DNA from: an uncultured Pelagibacteraceae bacterium
Lineage (GTDB): Bacteria > Pseudomonadota > Alphaproteobacteria > Pelagibacterales > Pelagibacteraceae
Reading direction: 5' to 3'
Assembly: GCA_902604695.1 (NCBI GenBank)
Contig: CACKZT010000001.1
Span: 1-64,000 of the forward strand
Length of the DNA stretch: 64,000 nucleotides
The position numbers were made by a program, and so were the translations under genes. Below the pieces are notes generated by a model. The model did not search any database and had not been told where the DNA came from. It saw only the letters and a program-made list of their open reading frames with translations. Shown here in pieces: positions 7,544-16,726 of this stretch; within the stretch, counting starts at the first letter, position 1, and every line of letters begins with the position of its first letter.

Positions 7544-8662
7544 ATGATTATTGGAGTTCCAAAAGAGATTAAGCTTCAAGAGCACAGAATAGGATTAACG
7601 CCTGAAAGCGTAAAAGTTTTAACAAGCAAAGGTCATGAGGTTTTAGTTCAAAACAATGGAGGTTTTGAGGCGGGATTTACCAATGATGATTATAAAAATT
7701 CTGGAGCTAAAATTATTGATAAAGCTGAAGACATTTTTAAAAAGGCAGAATTAATTGTTAAAGTCAAAGAACCTCAAATGAACGAGGTTGCTATGATAAG
7801 AGAAAATCAAATAATTTATACCTACCTACATTTGGCTGCAGCAAAAGAACTTACAGAAGGTTTGTTAAAATCAAAATCAGTATGTATTGCTTATGAAACT
7901 GTAACAGATGACAATGGAAGATTACCTTTATTAGCTCCTATGAGCGCTGTGGCTGGAAGAATGTCCATTCAAGCAGGAGCTCATTCCTTAGAAAAAAATC
8001 AAAAAGGAAGAGGTTTACTTTTAGGTGGGGCTCCAGGAGTTGAACCAGCTACAGTTGTTATTTTGGGAGGAGGAGTAGTCGGAGAAAATGCTGCGGTAAT
8101 AGCAACCGGCATGAAAGGAAAGGTTTATGTCGTAGATAAATCTCAGGAGAGATTAAAACAACTACACGAAATGTTCGGTGATAAAATTATACCAGCCGAA
8201 AGTGACAAAACTGACCTAAACAAATTAATTTCAAGCTGTGATTTACTAGTGGGTGGAGTATTAATACCTGGAGCTTCAGCTCCAAAACTTGTTACAAAAG
8301 AGATGATTAAAAATATGAAAAGAGGGTCAGTTATAGTTGATGTTGCAATAGATCAAGGTGGATGTGTTGAGACTAGTAAGCCAACAACACACGCGAACCC
8401 AACTTACCTTGTAAATGACGTAGTTCACTATTGTGTCGCTAACATGCCGGGTGGAGTACCAAGAACTTCTACAATGGCTTTAAATCAGGCAACTCTACCT
8501 CTATTAATTAAATTAGCTGACGAGGGATATAAAAAAACGTTAAAAGAAAATAAAAATTACCTAGCTGGTTTGAATATTTATAAAGGTAAAATTACCTTTA
8601 AAGGTGTTGCAGATGCTTTTAATCTTGACTATACCCCTGCCCAAAAAGCTCTACAGGATTAG
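7544..8662 (+). CDS. ald: alanine dehydrogenase
   Basis: 372 residues, full-length Ald. The N-terminal MIIGVPKEIKLQEHRIGLTP is the standard opening of the Ald/PNT family, with the pyruvate-binding lysine in VKVKEPQ and the histidine in YTYLHLAA. The NAD-binding glycine motif is VVILGGGVVGENAA. The enzyme oxidises alanine to pyruvate and ammonium, regenerating the acceptor for the upstream aminotransferase, so the pair nets ammonium plus NADH from each amino donor. It starts immediately after the aminotransferase stop, indicating tight co-expression. The 90 bases after it hold no obvious terminator. Confidence 0.95.
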   Translation: MIIGVPKEIKLQEHRIGLTPESVKVLTSKGHEVLVQNNGGFEAGFTNDDYKNSGAKIIDKAEDIFKKAELIVKVKEPQMNEVAMIRENQIIYTYLHLAAAKELTEGLLKSKSVCIAYETVTDDNGRLPLLAPMSAVAGRMSIQAGAHSLEKNQKGRGLLLGGAPGVEPATVVILGGGVVGENAAVIATGMKGKVYVVDKSQERLKQLHEMFGDKIIPAESDKTDLNKLISSCDLLVGGVLIPGASAPKLVTKEMIKNMKRGSVIVDVAIDQGGCVETSKPTTHANPTYLVNDVVHYCVANMPGGVPRTSTMALNQATLPLLIKLADEGYKKTLKENKNYLAGLNIYKGKITFKGVADAFNLDYTPAQKALQD

Positions 8663-8752
8663 AGCATATAGCCCAATTTGGACCACTACTTCTCTCTCAC
8701 AAATAACAAACTACCCATTATGAACCAATAAAATCTTTTAATAAATATTCTT

Positions 8753-8989
8753 ATGTGCTCTAATACAATTAGTATGAGCGCAAAACCTGAAATAAACGAA
8801 AAAAATAACAACTTCTATTCTGCAAAAATAAATGAAGAAGAAACACATAGTTCTTCAAAAAAAGTAAATCTTAACGATTTAGTTGCAAGATTGCACGAAG
8901 AGAAGGCTAAAGAGAAAAAAAGTAATATAATTTTATCAGTTTCAGCCGTATCAGCGGTAGCAGTATTTGGAATAATACTTACCTTATAA
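8753..8989 (+). CDS. small membrane-anchored hypothetical protein (78 aa)
   Basis: 78 residues: a polar Asn/Lys/Glu-rich N-terminal half, then a positively charged amphipathic segment (VNLNDLVARLHEEKAKEKK) and a single C-terminal transmembrane helix (IILSVSAVSAVAVFGIILTL). The C-terminal helix and preceding lysines suggest a tail-anchored, cytoplasm-facing protein. A second possible start is the Met at residue 8. It ends tail-to-tail with the regulator gene on the other strand, overlapping by 6 bases. No family recognised and function unknown. Confidence 0.6.
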   Translation: MCSNTISMSAKPEINEKNNNFYSAKINEEETHSSSKKVNLNDLVARLHEEKAKEKKSNIILSVSAVSAVAVFGIILTL

Positions 8990-9946
8990 ATTTTTTTCTC
9001 TAATAAGACCCCTAAGTACTATTAGGTAAAAATCACTAAATTCTTTTATTATACTATCAGAAGTTTCTTTTAAAGAAGAAAAACCATCAGTATCTATCAA
9101 ATATCTTTTCGTAATATTATCTTTTTTTAACATTTTCATTGTATTTAATTTTTCCAATTTTCTTATGCACGTTGCTCTAGGCAATCCAGTCACATCAGAA
9201 ATTGAAGTTGCACTTATGCTAGGAATAGAAAAAGAGTTTCGTTTTGCTTTTTTATTTATATAATGATTTTCAAATGTGATAGAATTTTTTTTATAAATAG
9301 ATGATGCTTGTACTTCACATTCGATACATAATAAAAGCATTTCTAAATCTTTTAATTCTTTTTGCCATAAAGACATATATTTGCTCTGAGCACTTAAATA
9401 ATGATACCAATAAAACGAAAAATTTTTTTTAATTTCTTTTTTAATAAATTCTACAGAAAATTCAATTTTAAGCTTATCTGCTAAATTTCTTATCAAACTT
9501 GTAAGTATATCAATATGTTTTTCTATTATTATATTATAAGATTGTTTATCAGGCTCTAGAGGCGACCAATATATTCCATTATTGCTTTTTTTTAATATTT
9601 TATTTCTTAATAAATTTTGTATTTTTCTTCTAGTCGTTTCTTTTGGTAATTTTGTTGCACTTGAAATATTAATTAACTTTAATTTTTTTTGATTAATTTT
9701 TAAATGATTTATCCAAAAACTATCAAATGAAATGTCATAATCTAAATCGCTATCTCTTTGACGCAATATTTCATGATGTAAATTCTTTGCAAACATAAGA
9801 ACAATATTGGCTTTATCTAAATCTTTATTATACCTTTTGTAAACTTCGATTAAAAAATAACTTTGAATTTTATTGAATTCTAAATGTACATTTGAAAAGT
9901 TTTCCTTATAAATTTTTTCTATTACTTCTTTGTTAAGCTTCATCAT
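8984..9946 (-). CDS. putative transcriptional regulator with two winged-helix repeats
   Basis: 320 residues with no family I can name securely. Two segments look like copies of one winged-helix unit: about residues 90-135 (ISSATKLPKETTRRKIQNLL, then KILKKSNNG) and about 238-290 (ISATSISDVTGLPRATCIRK, then KMLKKDNITKRYLI). Both share an IS-x-x-TxLPxxTxxRKxxxL recognition-helix pattern followed by a Leu-Lys-Lys wing. Between and after them are Trp/Tyr-rich helices. It is encoded divergently from the DUF4956-CotH-VTC operon with a 123-bp shared spacer, the classic position for a local regulator. Regulatory function is inferred. Confidence 0.6.
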   Translation of the reverse strand: MMKLNKEVIEKIYKENFSNVHLEFNKIQSYFLIEVYKRYNKDLDKANIVLMFAKNLHHEILRQRDSDLDYDISFDSFWINHLKINQKKLKLINISSATKLPKETTRRKIQNLLRNKILKKSNNGIYWSPLEPDKQSYNIIIEKHIDILTSLIRNLADKLKIEFSVEFIKKEIKKNFSFYWYHYLSAQSKYMSLWQKELKDLEMLLLCIECEVQASSIYKKNSITFENHYINKKAKRNSFSIPSISATSISDVTGLPRATCIRKLEKLNTMKMLKKDNITKRYLIDTDGFSSLKETSDSIIKEFSDFYLIVLRGLIREKNL

Positions 9947-10069
9947 TTTGAATAAATTTTGACGTTTGCTTGATGTTCATTATGGGATATTTAAAACTAT
10001 ATTGATTTTATAGTCAACATACTAAATATTTCTATTTCTTTTATAAGAAAAAAAATATAAATATTCATA

Positions 10070-10687
10070 ATGGATGAAATAAAAGCTTTACTAATTTTAG
10101 TTTTAGGAGGCCTTTCTCTAAGATTTGCACTAACTCTTAACGGACAAGCTTGGGCTAAATCTCATGCTCAAACAGTTTCATTCATGATCCTTCCTTTAAT
10201 AACTTACGTCATAACAAAAACTATTACTGGAAATATTGCCCTTTCACTTGGAATGATAGGTGCGCTCTCAATTGTTAGATTTAGACATCCAGTAAAAAGT
10301 GCGCTTGAATTAATAATGTATTTTGATTTAATTACAATTGGTATTGCTACAAGTGTGAGGACTAAGTGGGCTATCCAACTAATAATAGGAACAATAATAA
10401 TTATTTATGCGGTAAAGTTCGCTCAAAAATTTGCTAAAAGTAAAGGGAAATCTTTTTATAACATTTCATTTAACGAAGGAATTTCATTAAATTCAATCGA
10501 GATAGTATCTTCAAAAAAAATAGCATTAATCGAGGAAAGCGATAATCTTATTACATCACACGAGAATAAAAGCCTTCCAGAAATCTCCTATAGAATGGCC
10601 TTTGAAACTAAAAAACAACTAGAGGAATTTAAATCAAAGATTGAGCAAGAAAATAGTATAAAAAAAATTGATGTAAATTTTAATTAG
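10070..10687 (+). CDS. DUF4956 membrane protein
   Basis: 205 residues. The N-terminal 125 residues contain about four membrane helices with the family-typical stretch IGALSIVRFRHPVKSALELI, a conserved Arg/Pro-rich cytoplasmic loop between helices. The C-terminal 80 residues form a soluble, probably ferredoxin-like domain (SFNEGISLNSIEIVSSKK onward). DUF4956 proteins are repeatedly found beside VTC-domain and CotH-type proteins in other bacteria, as here. Their role is unknown; a membrane partner of the VTC enzyme is plausible. It precedes the CotH-like gene by 5 bp in one operon. Confidence 0.85.
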   Translation: MDEIKALLILVLGGLSLRFALTLNGQAWAKSHAQTVSFMILPLITYVITKTITGNIALSLGMIGALSIVRFRHPVKSALELIMYFDLITIGIATSVRTKWAIQLIIGTIIIIYAVKFAQKFAKSKGKSFYNISFNEGISLNSIEIVSSKKIALIEESDNLITSHENKSLPEISYRMAFETKKQLEEFKSKIEQENSIKKIDVNFN

Positions 10688-10692
10688 GCTTT

Positions 10693-13029
10693 ATGAAAAA
10701 AAAATTTACCATTTTTTTTTTACTTATTTATCTAACCTTATCTTTAAATAGTGTTTTTTCAAAAAATATAAATTCACCCCCGCATTGCACTTTTGAAAAC
10801 AAAAAAAATCTTAAAGCTAATTCTGATATATTGATAAAATCTGTAAACATTGAAGTAAAAAATATAAGAAATTGGAGTAAAAATAGTTTAAGAATACTAA
10901 TTGGTAATTTTAGATGGATTCCAGACGAATATAAAAAAAGATTTAAGGCAAATGTAGTTGTAGAATATAAAAATGGTCTAAGATGCAATTTCAAAGCTAC
11001 AATAAGACATCACGGAGACCAAAAAGATCATATAGAACTTTCAGGAAATGCATTTTCACAAAGTATTGATGTGCATCTGAAAACGGGAAACATTGAGGGT
11101 ATAACAAAATTTAAATTATTAAGGCCCCAAACCCGAGGAAAATTTGAGGATGAGATTTTTATAAACGAAATATTAAGGTCGATAGGATATCTATCTCCAA
11201 GAACAAAATACATAACTACAAATATAAATGGCCTTAATTCCAAGATGATATTTCAGGAAAAAATAGCTAAAGAATTATTAGAATACAACTTAAGGAGAGA
11301 GGGACCACTATTAGAAGGTGATGAAAGATTTGTTTTCAGACTAGGTCAAAAACTTCCAGACAATCAGTTGAGCAACTTTTCAATTGGAATGATACCTTTA
11401 GTAGAAAAAGGCATCAATGCTATGTTGGCAAAACAACTTAATTCACAATTAATTAGCAAAAGCATAAATCACAAAAAAATTTCATTAGAAGCATTAGATA
11501 ATCTTAATTTAATTTATCTTCTTTATTCAAATAGTTATAAAGATAATCTAAATAATTTTTATTACTTTGACTATGATCTTGACAATAATTTATTAGGTTT
11601 TAACAATTCACAAAATATTCTTAAGCTTGATACTTACAATCTTCTGATTCAAGCAGTTAATGGTCAGCATGGCTTAGCTCCAAGTAACAGAAAATTTTAT
11701 TGGAATTCAATTGAAAATTATTTTGAACCAATTACGTATGACTCAAACATTGATTTAAATGCAAAACCCGCTTTTCTTAGATTACCATTAAGCTCAAAAT
11801 TTGAATCCTCATTTAAAAATGCTAAAAATATTTTAAATAATATCAATGTTGAAAAAATCGAACAAAGTATGAAAAAAAATGGAGTCAGTCTAAAAAGAAA
11901 TATCATTAATGAAAAAATAATATTAATTAAAAAAAATATTGAGCTTCTAGAAGTCTATTATAAAAATATGGATACAGATCTAATTAATCATAATCTTAAC
12001 AAAACAATCAATGAAAATCTTTGGTCTAAATACTATAGTTCATTATCTGAAGTCGCACCAAATACCTATATTGTTAAGTTTAAAGAAGAGTCAAATAGTA
12101 AAGAAAATTTTGAAAAATGTAATTTAGAAAAACTTAAATGTGAAAACTTTATTTTAAACTTAGATCAAGAGTTAGATTTATTAGAGGGAGCTTTAACTAT
12201 TAAGAACAAAGAGTATCAATACGTTGGATACAACCTTTACAATAATGAAATCAAAACTAACAACCTATATAAAAATGTAAAAATTGATAATTCGTCTTTA
12301 TATTATAATAACGGAATAGATATAGACTATTCTGAAGATAAAAAAATTTTAAATATCAACCAGAGTCTACCAGGAGCAAGAGCATTTTTTTTAAATGGTA
12401 ATCTAAATAACTTGGAAATTAATTTTAATGGATATGACCATAAATTATCAAATGTTCCTAATTTTCCAATAGATATAAAAAATTTAACAGGTTGTTTGAC
12501 TTTAGTTAACTTAGATTTAAAAGACATAGTTATAAATTCAAATCATTCGTCATGTGAAGACTCATTGAATTTAATAAATGTTACTGGAAATTTAAAAACT
12601 ATCAATATATCAAATTCTTACATGGATGCATTAGATATAGATTTTTCGAATGTATCTATAAATGATATTAAAATAAATAATGCTAATAATGATTGTGTAG
12701 ATTTATCGTTTGGTAAATATAAGATTAAAAGTATTTCAGCAAATAGATGTGGGGATAAAAGTTTGTCTGTTGGCGAACAGTCTGAGCTAAAATTAGAAAA
12801 TTTAATTGCATATAATTCTAATATAGGTGTCGCTTCAAAAGATAGTTCTGTAACGGATATCACCGAAGCAAATCTTGATAATCTTAAAACTTGTTTATCT
12901 GCTTACAATAAAAAACAAGAATTTAATGGATCTTTATTAATTGTCGGAGATTTAAACTGTAGCAATTATACTAAAAGATTAGATATAGATGATCATTCTA
13001 ATATTATAGTTAAAAAAGGAAATACATGA
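10693..13029 (+). CDS. secreted CotH-like kinase with beta-helix-like C-terminal region
   Basis: 778 residues with a signal peptide (MKKKFTIFFLLIYLTLSLNS, cleavage near VFS). Residues about 90-400 resemble the CotH kinase fold: FKATIRHHGDQKDHI, a KLLRPQTRGKFEDEIF helix, EKIAKELL, and the metal-binding Asp region FEPITYDSNIDL near residues 345-356. From about residue 475 on there are short Asn/Asp/Ile-rich repeats (NLTGCLTLVNLDLKDIVI, NLKTINISNSYMDALDI) with the periodicity of a right-handed beta-helix. CotH enzymes phosphorylate proteins in spore coats; the bacterial VTC-linked forms have no known substrate. The protein would act outside the inner membrane. Its stop overlaps the VTC gene start by 4 bp. 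Confidence 0.75.
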   Translation: MKKKFTIFFLLIYLTLSLNSVFSKNINSPPHCTFENKKNLKANSDILIKSVNIEVKNIRNWSKNSLRILIGNFRWIPDEYKKRFKANVVVEYKNGLRCNFKATIRHHGDQKDHIELSGNAFSQSIDVHLKTGNIEGITKFKLLRPQTRGKFEDEIFINEILRSIGYLSPRTKYITTNINGLNSKMIFQEKIAKELLEYNLRREGPLLEGDERFVFRLGQKLPDNQLSNFSIGMIPLVEKGINAMLAKQLNSQLISKSINHKKISLEALDNLNLIYLLYSNSYKDNLNNFYYFDYDLDNNLLGFNNSQNILKLDTYNLLIQAVNGQHGLAPSNRKFYWNSIENYFEPITYDSNIDLNAKPAFLRLPLSSKFESSFKNAKNILNNINVEKIEQSMKKNGVSLKRNIINEKIILIKKNIELLEVYYKNMDTDLINHNLNKTINENLWSKYYSSLSEVAPNTYIVKFKEESNSKENFEKCNLEKLKCENFILNLDQELDLLEGALTIKNKEYQYVGYNLYNNEIKTNNLYKNVKIDNSSLYYNNGIDIDYSEDKKILNINQSLPGARAFFLNGNLNNLEINFNGYDHKLSNVPNFPIDIKNLTGCLTLVNLDLKDIVINSNHSSCEDSLNLINVTGNLKTINISNSYMDALDIDFSNVSINDIKINNANNDCVDLSFGKYKIKSISANRCGDKSLSVGEQSELKLENLIAYNSNIGVASKDSSVTDITEANLDNLKTCLSAYNKKQEFNGSLLIVGDLNCSNYTKRLDIDDHSNIIVKKGNT

Positions 13030-13616
13030 GTTTTAGAATAGAAGAAAAGTTATATATTGATAAAAATCAAATAGTAGATTTTAAAGAATTTTTAAGTAAA
13101 AATCAGGCAAAACCCATCCATCATCCTAGGCAAATTAAAAGTCTTTATTTTGATAATAAAAATTTAGAGATGTTTAGTGACTCAATAGAGGGCTTAACAC
13201 CAAGAAAAAAAATTAGAATTAGAAGATATCCTAATGAAAAAGATACTTCTTTATATTTTGAAATCAAAAATTCTTCTGTTGAAGGAAGGCACAAAACAAG
13301 AAAAATTATAAATGAAAAAATACAAAAAGAATTAATAGATAAAGGATACCTTGATAATCAATACGGAGAAGTTCTACCAAAATTATTTGTAACTTATAAT
13401 CGTGAATATTTTCAAATAGACGACACAAGAATTTCAATAGACACAAATTTAAATTATCAAACTATACTAAATGATAAATATTTTAGTGATTTAAGAACAA
13501 TAATTGAAATTAAAACCTCAATTAATAAAGACTTAGATGATTTGACAGAAATGTATCCTTTCCAAAAAATTAGATTTTCAAAATATTGTCTAGCTGCTGA
13601 AAAGTTATTAATATAA
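13026..13616 (+). CDS. VTC-domain (polyphosphate polymerase-like) protein
   Basis: 196 residues that match the VTC tunnel domain along their whole length. Basic tunnel motifs are visible in order: RIEEKLYI, SLYFDN, RKKIRIRRYP, LYFEIKNSSVEGRHKTRK, TYNREYF, RISIDTNLNY, TIIEIKT and IRFSKYC. In yeast Vtc4 the same Arg/Lys and acidic residues polymerise ATP-derived phosphate into polyphosphate. Whether this bacterial member makes polyphosphate is not established. No signal peptide, so it is cytoplasmic, presumably at the DUF4956 protein. Translationally coupled to the CotH-like gene (ATGA overlap). Confidence 0.88.
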   Translation: MSFRIEEKLYIDKNQIVDFKEFLSKNQAKPIHHPRQIKSLYFDNKNLEMFSDSIEGLTPRKKIRIRRYPNEKDTSLYFEIKNSSVEGRHKTRKIINEKIQKELIDKGYLDNQYGEVLPKLFVTYNREYFQIDDTRISIDTNLNYQTILNDKYFSDLRTIIEIKTSINKDLDDLTEMYPFQKIRFSKYCLAAEKLLI

Positions 13617-13618
13617 GT

Positions 13619-14653
13619 TTACTTTATTTTCTTTAAATCTGAATACATCATTTCCTTAACAAGTGATTTAAAATCTGTTTTAGGTTTCCATTTTAATTCT
13701 CGTCTTGCTTTGGAGGCGTCTCCTCGTAAAATATCAACTTCTGTTGGTCTAAAATAAATAGGATCAACCTTTATAAGTGTTTTGCCAGTCTTTTTGTCAA
13801 AACCTACTTCTTTAAGACCTTTCCCTCTCCAACTAATTTTAACGTTAATAAATTTAAAAGCTTCCTCTACAAACTCTCTAACAGAATGGCTTTTACCAGT
13901 TGCTATCACATAATCTGATGGTTTTTTGGTGTGTAGCATTTTCCACATACTCTCCACATAATCTTTTGCTGAGCCCCAATCTCTTTTAGAATTTAAATTT
14001 CCTAAAGATATAAACTTTCTTTTGCCTCTAAATATTTCAGCCACTCCTCTAGTTATTTTTCTTGAAACAAAAGTTTCTCCTCTTCTAGGGCCTTCGTGGT
14101 TGAATAGTATCCCATTTACAGCAAAAATATTATATGCCTCTCTAAAGTTTACTGTTGTCCAGTAAGCATATAATTTTGCAATAGCATAAGGACTTCTTGG
14201 TCGAAATGGAGTTTTTTCATTTTGAGGAATTTGAGTATTACCAAAAATCTCAGATGTAGAGGCTTGATAATATTTAGTTTTTTTTTGAAGCTTAAGAACT
14301 CTTATTGCTTCCAATATTCGCAAGGCTCCAATTGCATCAGAGTTAGCAGTAAATTCTGGAATTTCAAAACTTGTTCTTACATGTGATTGAGCCCCAAGAT
14401 TATAAATTTCATCAGGTTTATGCGATTGAATTAATCTTAAAATATTACTGCTATCTGTCAAATCGCCATATACAAGTTTAAAATTTTTTATTGGTTTCTC
14501 GTCATTATAAAGATGATCTATTCTTTGTGTATTAAAGCTTGATGATCTTCTTTTTACACCGACAACAAAATATTTTTTTTTTATTAAAAATTCAGCTAAC
14601 AGTGAACCGTCTTGGCCCGTAACACCTGTTATTAAAGCAATTTTTTTAGCCAT
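13619..14653 (-). CDS. gmd: GDP-mannose 4,6-dehydratase
   Basis: 344 residues, full-length Gmd. The NADP-binding motif [17 protein letters not shown] and the following [15 protein letters not shown] are diagnostic. The catalytic Thr/Ser-Glu and Tyr-Lys are visible in STSEIFG and SPYAIAK, and [15 protein letters not shown] is the conserved substrate loop. It converts GDP-D-mannose to GDP-4-keto-6-deoxymannose in the cytoplasm. Its start overlaps the upstream SDR gene by 8 bp, and a ColD/RfbH-type dehydratase follows upstream in the same operon, which points to a 3,6-dideoxy sugar rather than fucose as the end product. Confidence 0.95.
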   Translation of the reverse strand: MAKKIALITGVTGQDGSLLAEFLIKKKYFVVGVKRRSSSFNTQRIDHLYNDEKPIKNFKLVYGDLTDSSNILRLIQSHKPDEIYNLGAQSHVRTSFEIPEFTANSDAIGALRILEAIRVLKLQKKTKYYQASTSEIFGNTQIPQNEKTPFRPRSPYAIAKLYAYWTTVNFREAYNIFAVNGILFNHEGPRRGETFVSRKITRGVAEIFRGKRKFISLGNLNSKRDWGSAKDYVESMWKMLHTKKPSDYVIATGKSHSVREFVEEAFKFINVKISWRGKGLKEVGFDKKTGKTLIKVDPIYFRPTEVDILRGDASKARRELKWKPKTDFKSLVKEMMYSDLKKIK

Positions 14654-15479
14654 TTTTTTTTGAAATTATTTTATAAATATTAACTTTTCTTTTTGGTTTC
14701 CAACCAGTTTTTTTAATTTTTTTTATGTCTGCTATAGCATATGTCATTTTAGACTCTAATTTTATATCTGCTTGTTTTTTATATATCTTACAAAGTTGAT
14801 TAACAATAGAAATTAAACTTAATTCTTTACCAGATGCAATATTAAACGTCCCTTTGCATTTCTTTTTATATAGGTGAAATATAGCATCGGTAATATCCTG
14901 CATAGTTAAAAAATCCCTAATATGACCTAAGTTTTCAAAAAAAATTTTACCCTTCGCGTTTCTAATTCTATTTAAAACTGACGGGAAAAAAAAAGATTTT
15001 GATTGTTTTGGATCAATAATACTAAATATTCTTCCAATACAATAAGGAATATTATATTTAGCTAATTTTTTTTTTATATATTTTTCAGCCAATAATTTCG
15101 TATATCCATATTTTGAAAAAGGTTTAGTAACAGATGATTCTTTTAATAAAAATTTTTTTTTTCTAAAATTATATACATGTGATGATGAAGCGAAAAAAAA
15201 CCAATTAATTAATTTCTTTTCCTTAACTATCACATCAATTAAATTTTTAGTGCCCAAATAATTTATTTTTTTAGCCTTATCGTAGTTTTTATTTACTTCT
15301 ATAATAGGGACAACGGCAGCTAAATGAATTATTGCATCTAAATTTTTATTATCAATCCACTTTTTGATGTCTTTTTTATTTCTTATATCACCATTAAATT
15401 TTATAAATTTGAATTTTTTTGATTTAATTAAACTTTTACCTACTAATCCTGTATGACCTGTAATCCCACATTTTTTCAT
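14646..15479 (-). CDS. SDR-family nucleotide-sugar epimerase/reductase
   Basis: 277 residues, extended short-chain dehydrogenase fold. The NAD(P) motif is [12 protein letters not shown], the Asp/Ile pair of the second strand is visible in FNGDIRN, and the catalytic Ser and Tyr-Lys lie in [11 protein letters not shown] and [11 protein letters not shown]. Between Gmd and a ColD-like dehydratase it is a good candidate for the ColC-type step (epimerisation and reduction of a GDP-4-keto-3,6-dideoxyhexose), though plain 4-reductase activity is equally possible. Starts right after the dehydratase stop (6 bp) and overlaps gmd by 8 bp. Confidence 0.8.
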   Translation of the reverse strand: MKKCGITGHTGLVGKSLIKSKKFKFIKFNGDIRNKKDIKKWIDNKNLDAIIHLAAVVPIIEVNKNYDKAKKINYLGTKNLIDVIVKEKKLINWFFFASSSHVYNFRKKKFLLKESSVTKPFSKYGYTKLLAEKYIKKKLAKYNIPYCIGRIFSIIDPKQSKSFFFPSVLNRIRNAKGKIFFENLGHIRDFLTMQDITDAIFHLYKKKCKGTFNIASGKELSLISIVNQLCKIYKKQADIKLESKMTYAIADIKKIKKTGWKPKRKVNIYKIISKKNG

Positions 15480-15485
15480 AAAATC

Positions 15486-16721
15486 TTATAATGAATTTAA
15501 TAAAGTTTGTGAAAGAAATTTCAATTTATTTAGCGAAATTAATTCTGTTTGTAGACCAATGAAAAAACCTCGATCTTCAATATCCTGTGCATTCTTAAAT
15601 TTATGTTTATTTTGATTTAGTTTGTAAAGTTTTACACTTGGTTGATTTAAAAAATTACCACTAATTATTGGTCTAGTTTCGATACCTTTTTTATTGAGTT
15701 TTTTAAGATATTGTTTTTTTTTATTCTTATATTTTTTATTAAGGATTATTGGCAAACCAAACCAACTAGGTTCAAGATTTTTAATAGGCTCTAAAAATTG
15801 AAACTGGTTATTCCATAAATTAGAATTTTTAAGAGAATTTATTATCTTACCTCTATTTTTTGCTCTATTTCTTTTCATTAAGTTTAATCTTTTAAATTGG
15901 CTATAACCTATGGCAGCAGTTAGATCTAATGGCCTCAAATTAAAACCCGAGTTAACAAAATTGAAACTTTTATCATTTTTTTTGTTAATGCCCCTATCCC
16001 AACCATGAGCACGTAGCTTATGAATTAAATCGTAATCTTCATCCTTGTTACAGACTATCATTCCACCTTCTCCAGAAGTTATTTGGTGAGATATATAAAA
16101 AGAGTAAGTTCCAAATCTTCCAAAGGTGCCTAGGTGTTTTTTATTATATCTAGATCCTAAAGACTCACAAGTATCTTCAATTAAAGTGAGATTATTTTTA
16201 TCTACAATTTTTTTTAATTTGTTCATATCGGTAGAGTTCCCTAAAATATGAACAGCTAAAATAGCTTTTGTTTTTTTGGTTATAGCTTTCTGAACTTTAT
16301 ATAAATCTAAATTTAAAGTATTGGGATCGATATCAACAAACTTTGGCTTTAATCCCGCTTGCACTATTGGCCACAAAGAAGTAGACCAACAAAGTGCTGG
16401 AATTATACACTCATCATTATTAAATATTTTTTTTTTATTTTTAGGATTAATCAAAGCAAAAAAAGCTAACAAATTTGCAGATGATCCAGAATTAACCATT
16501 AGAGCATGTTTTATTCCCAAATATTTTGCGAACTCTTTTTCAAATTTTTTAGTTATCGATGACATGGTGATTCTACCACTTAGTAGAACCTTACAACCTT
16601 CAATTATATCTTTCATTTCAAACGGGTTACTTGCTAAGGGATATTTGTTGGAACTTTTTTCTCTAAGATGGGAATATTTGTTAATCAATTTTTTTAGAAT
16701 CAAATTGTCGTTTATTTTCAT
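15486..16721 (-). CDS. ColD/RfbH-type PLP sugar 3-dehydratase (DegT family)
   Basis: 411 residues of the DegT/DnrJ/EryC1/StrS fold. The N-terminal half has the cofactor motif NSGSSANLL and the aspartate/glutamate pair LIEDTCESLGS. At the position where aminotransferases carry the Schiff-base lysine the sequence reads SFYISHQITSGEGG, so the lysine is replaced by His212. That substitution marks the dehydratases ColD and RfbH, which use the His as base to remove the 3-OH rather than transaminate. With gmd in the operon, GDP-4-keto-6-deoxymannose is the likely substrate. RfbH-like use of a CDP sugar cannot be excluded. Confidence 0.85.
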   Translation of the reverse strand: MKINDNLILKKLINKYSHLREKSSNKYPLASNPFEMKDIIEGCKVLLSGRITMSSITKKFEKEFAKYLGIKHALMVNSGSSANLLAFFALINPKNKKKIFNNDECIIPALCWSTSLWPIVQAGLKPKFVDIDPNTLNLDLYKVQKAITKKTKAILAVHILGNSTDMNKLKKIVDKNNLTLIEDTCESLGSRYNKKHLGTFGRFGTYSFYISHQITSGEGGMIVCNKDEDYDLIHKLRAHGWDRGINKKNDKSFNFVNSGFNLRPLDLTAAIGYSQFKRLNLMKRNRAKNRGKIINSLKNSNLWNNQFQFLEPIKNLEPSWFGLPIILNKKYKNKKKQYLKKLNKKGIETRPIISGNFLNQPSVKLYKLNQNKHKFKNAQDIEDRGFFIGLQTELISLNKLKFLSQTLLNSL

Positions 16722-16726
16722 ATCAA

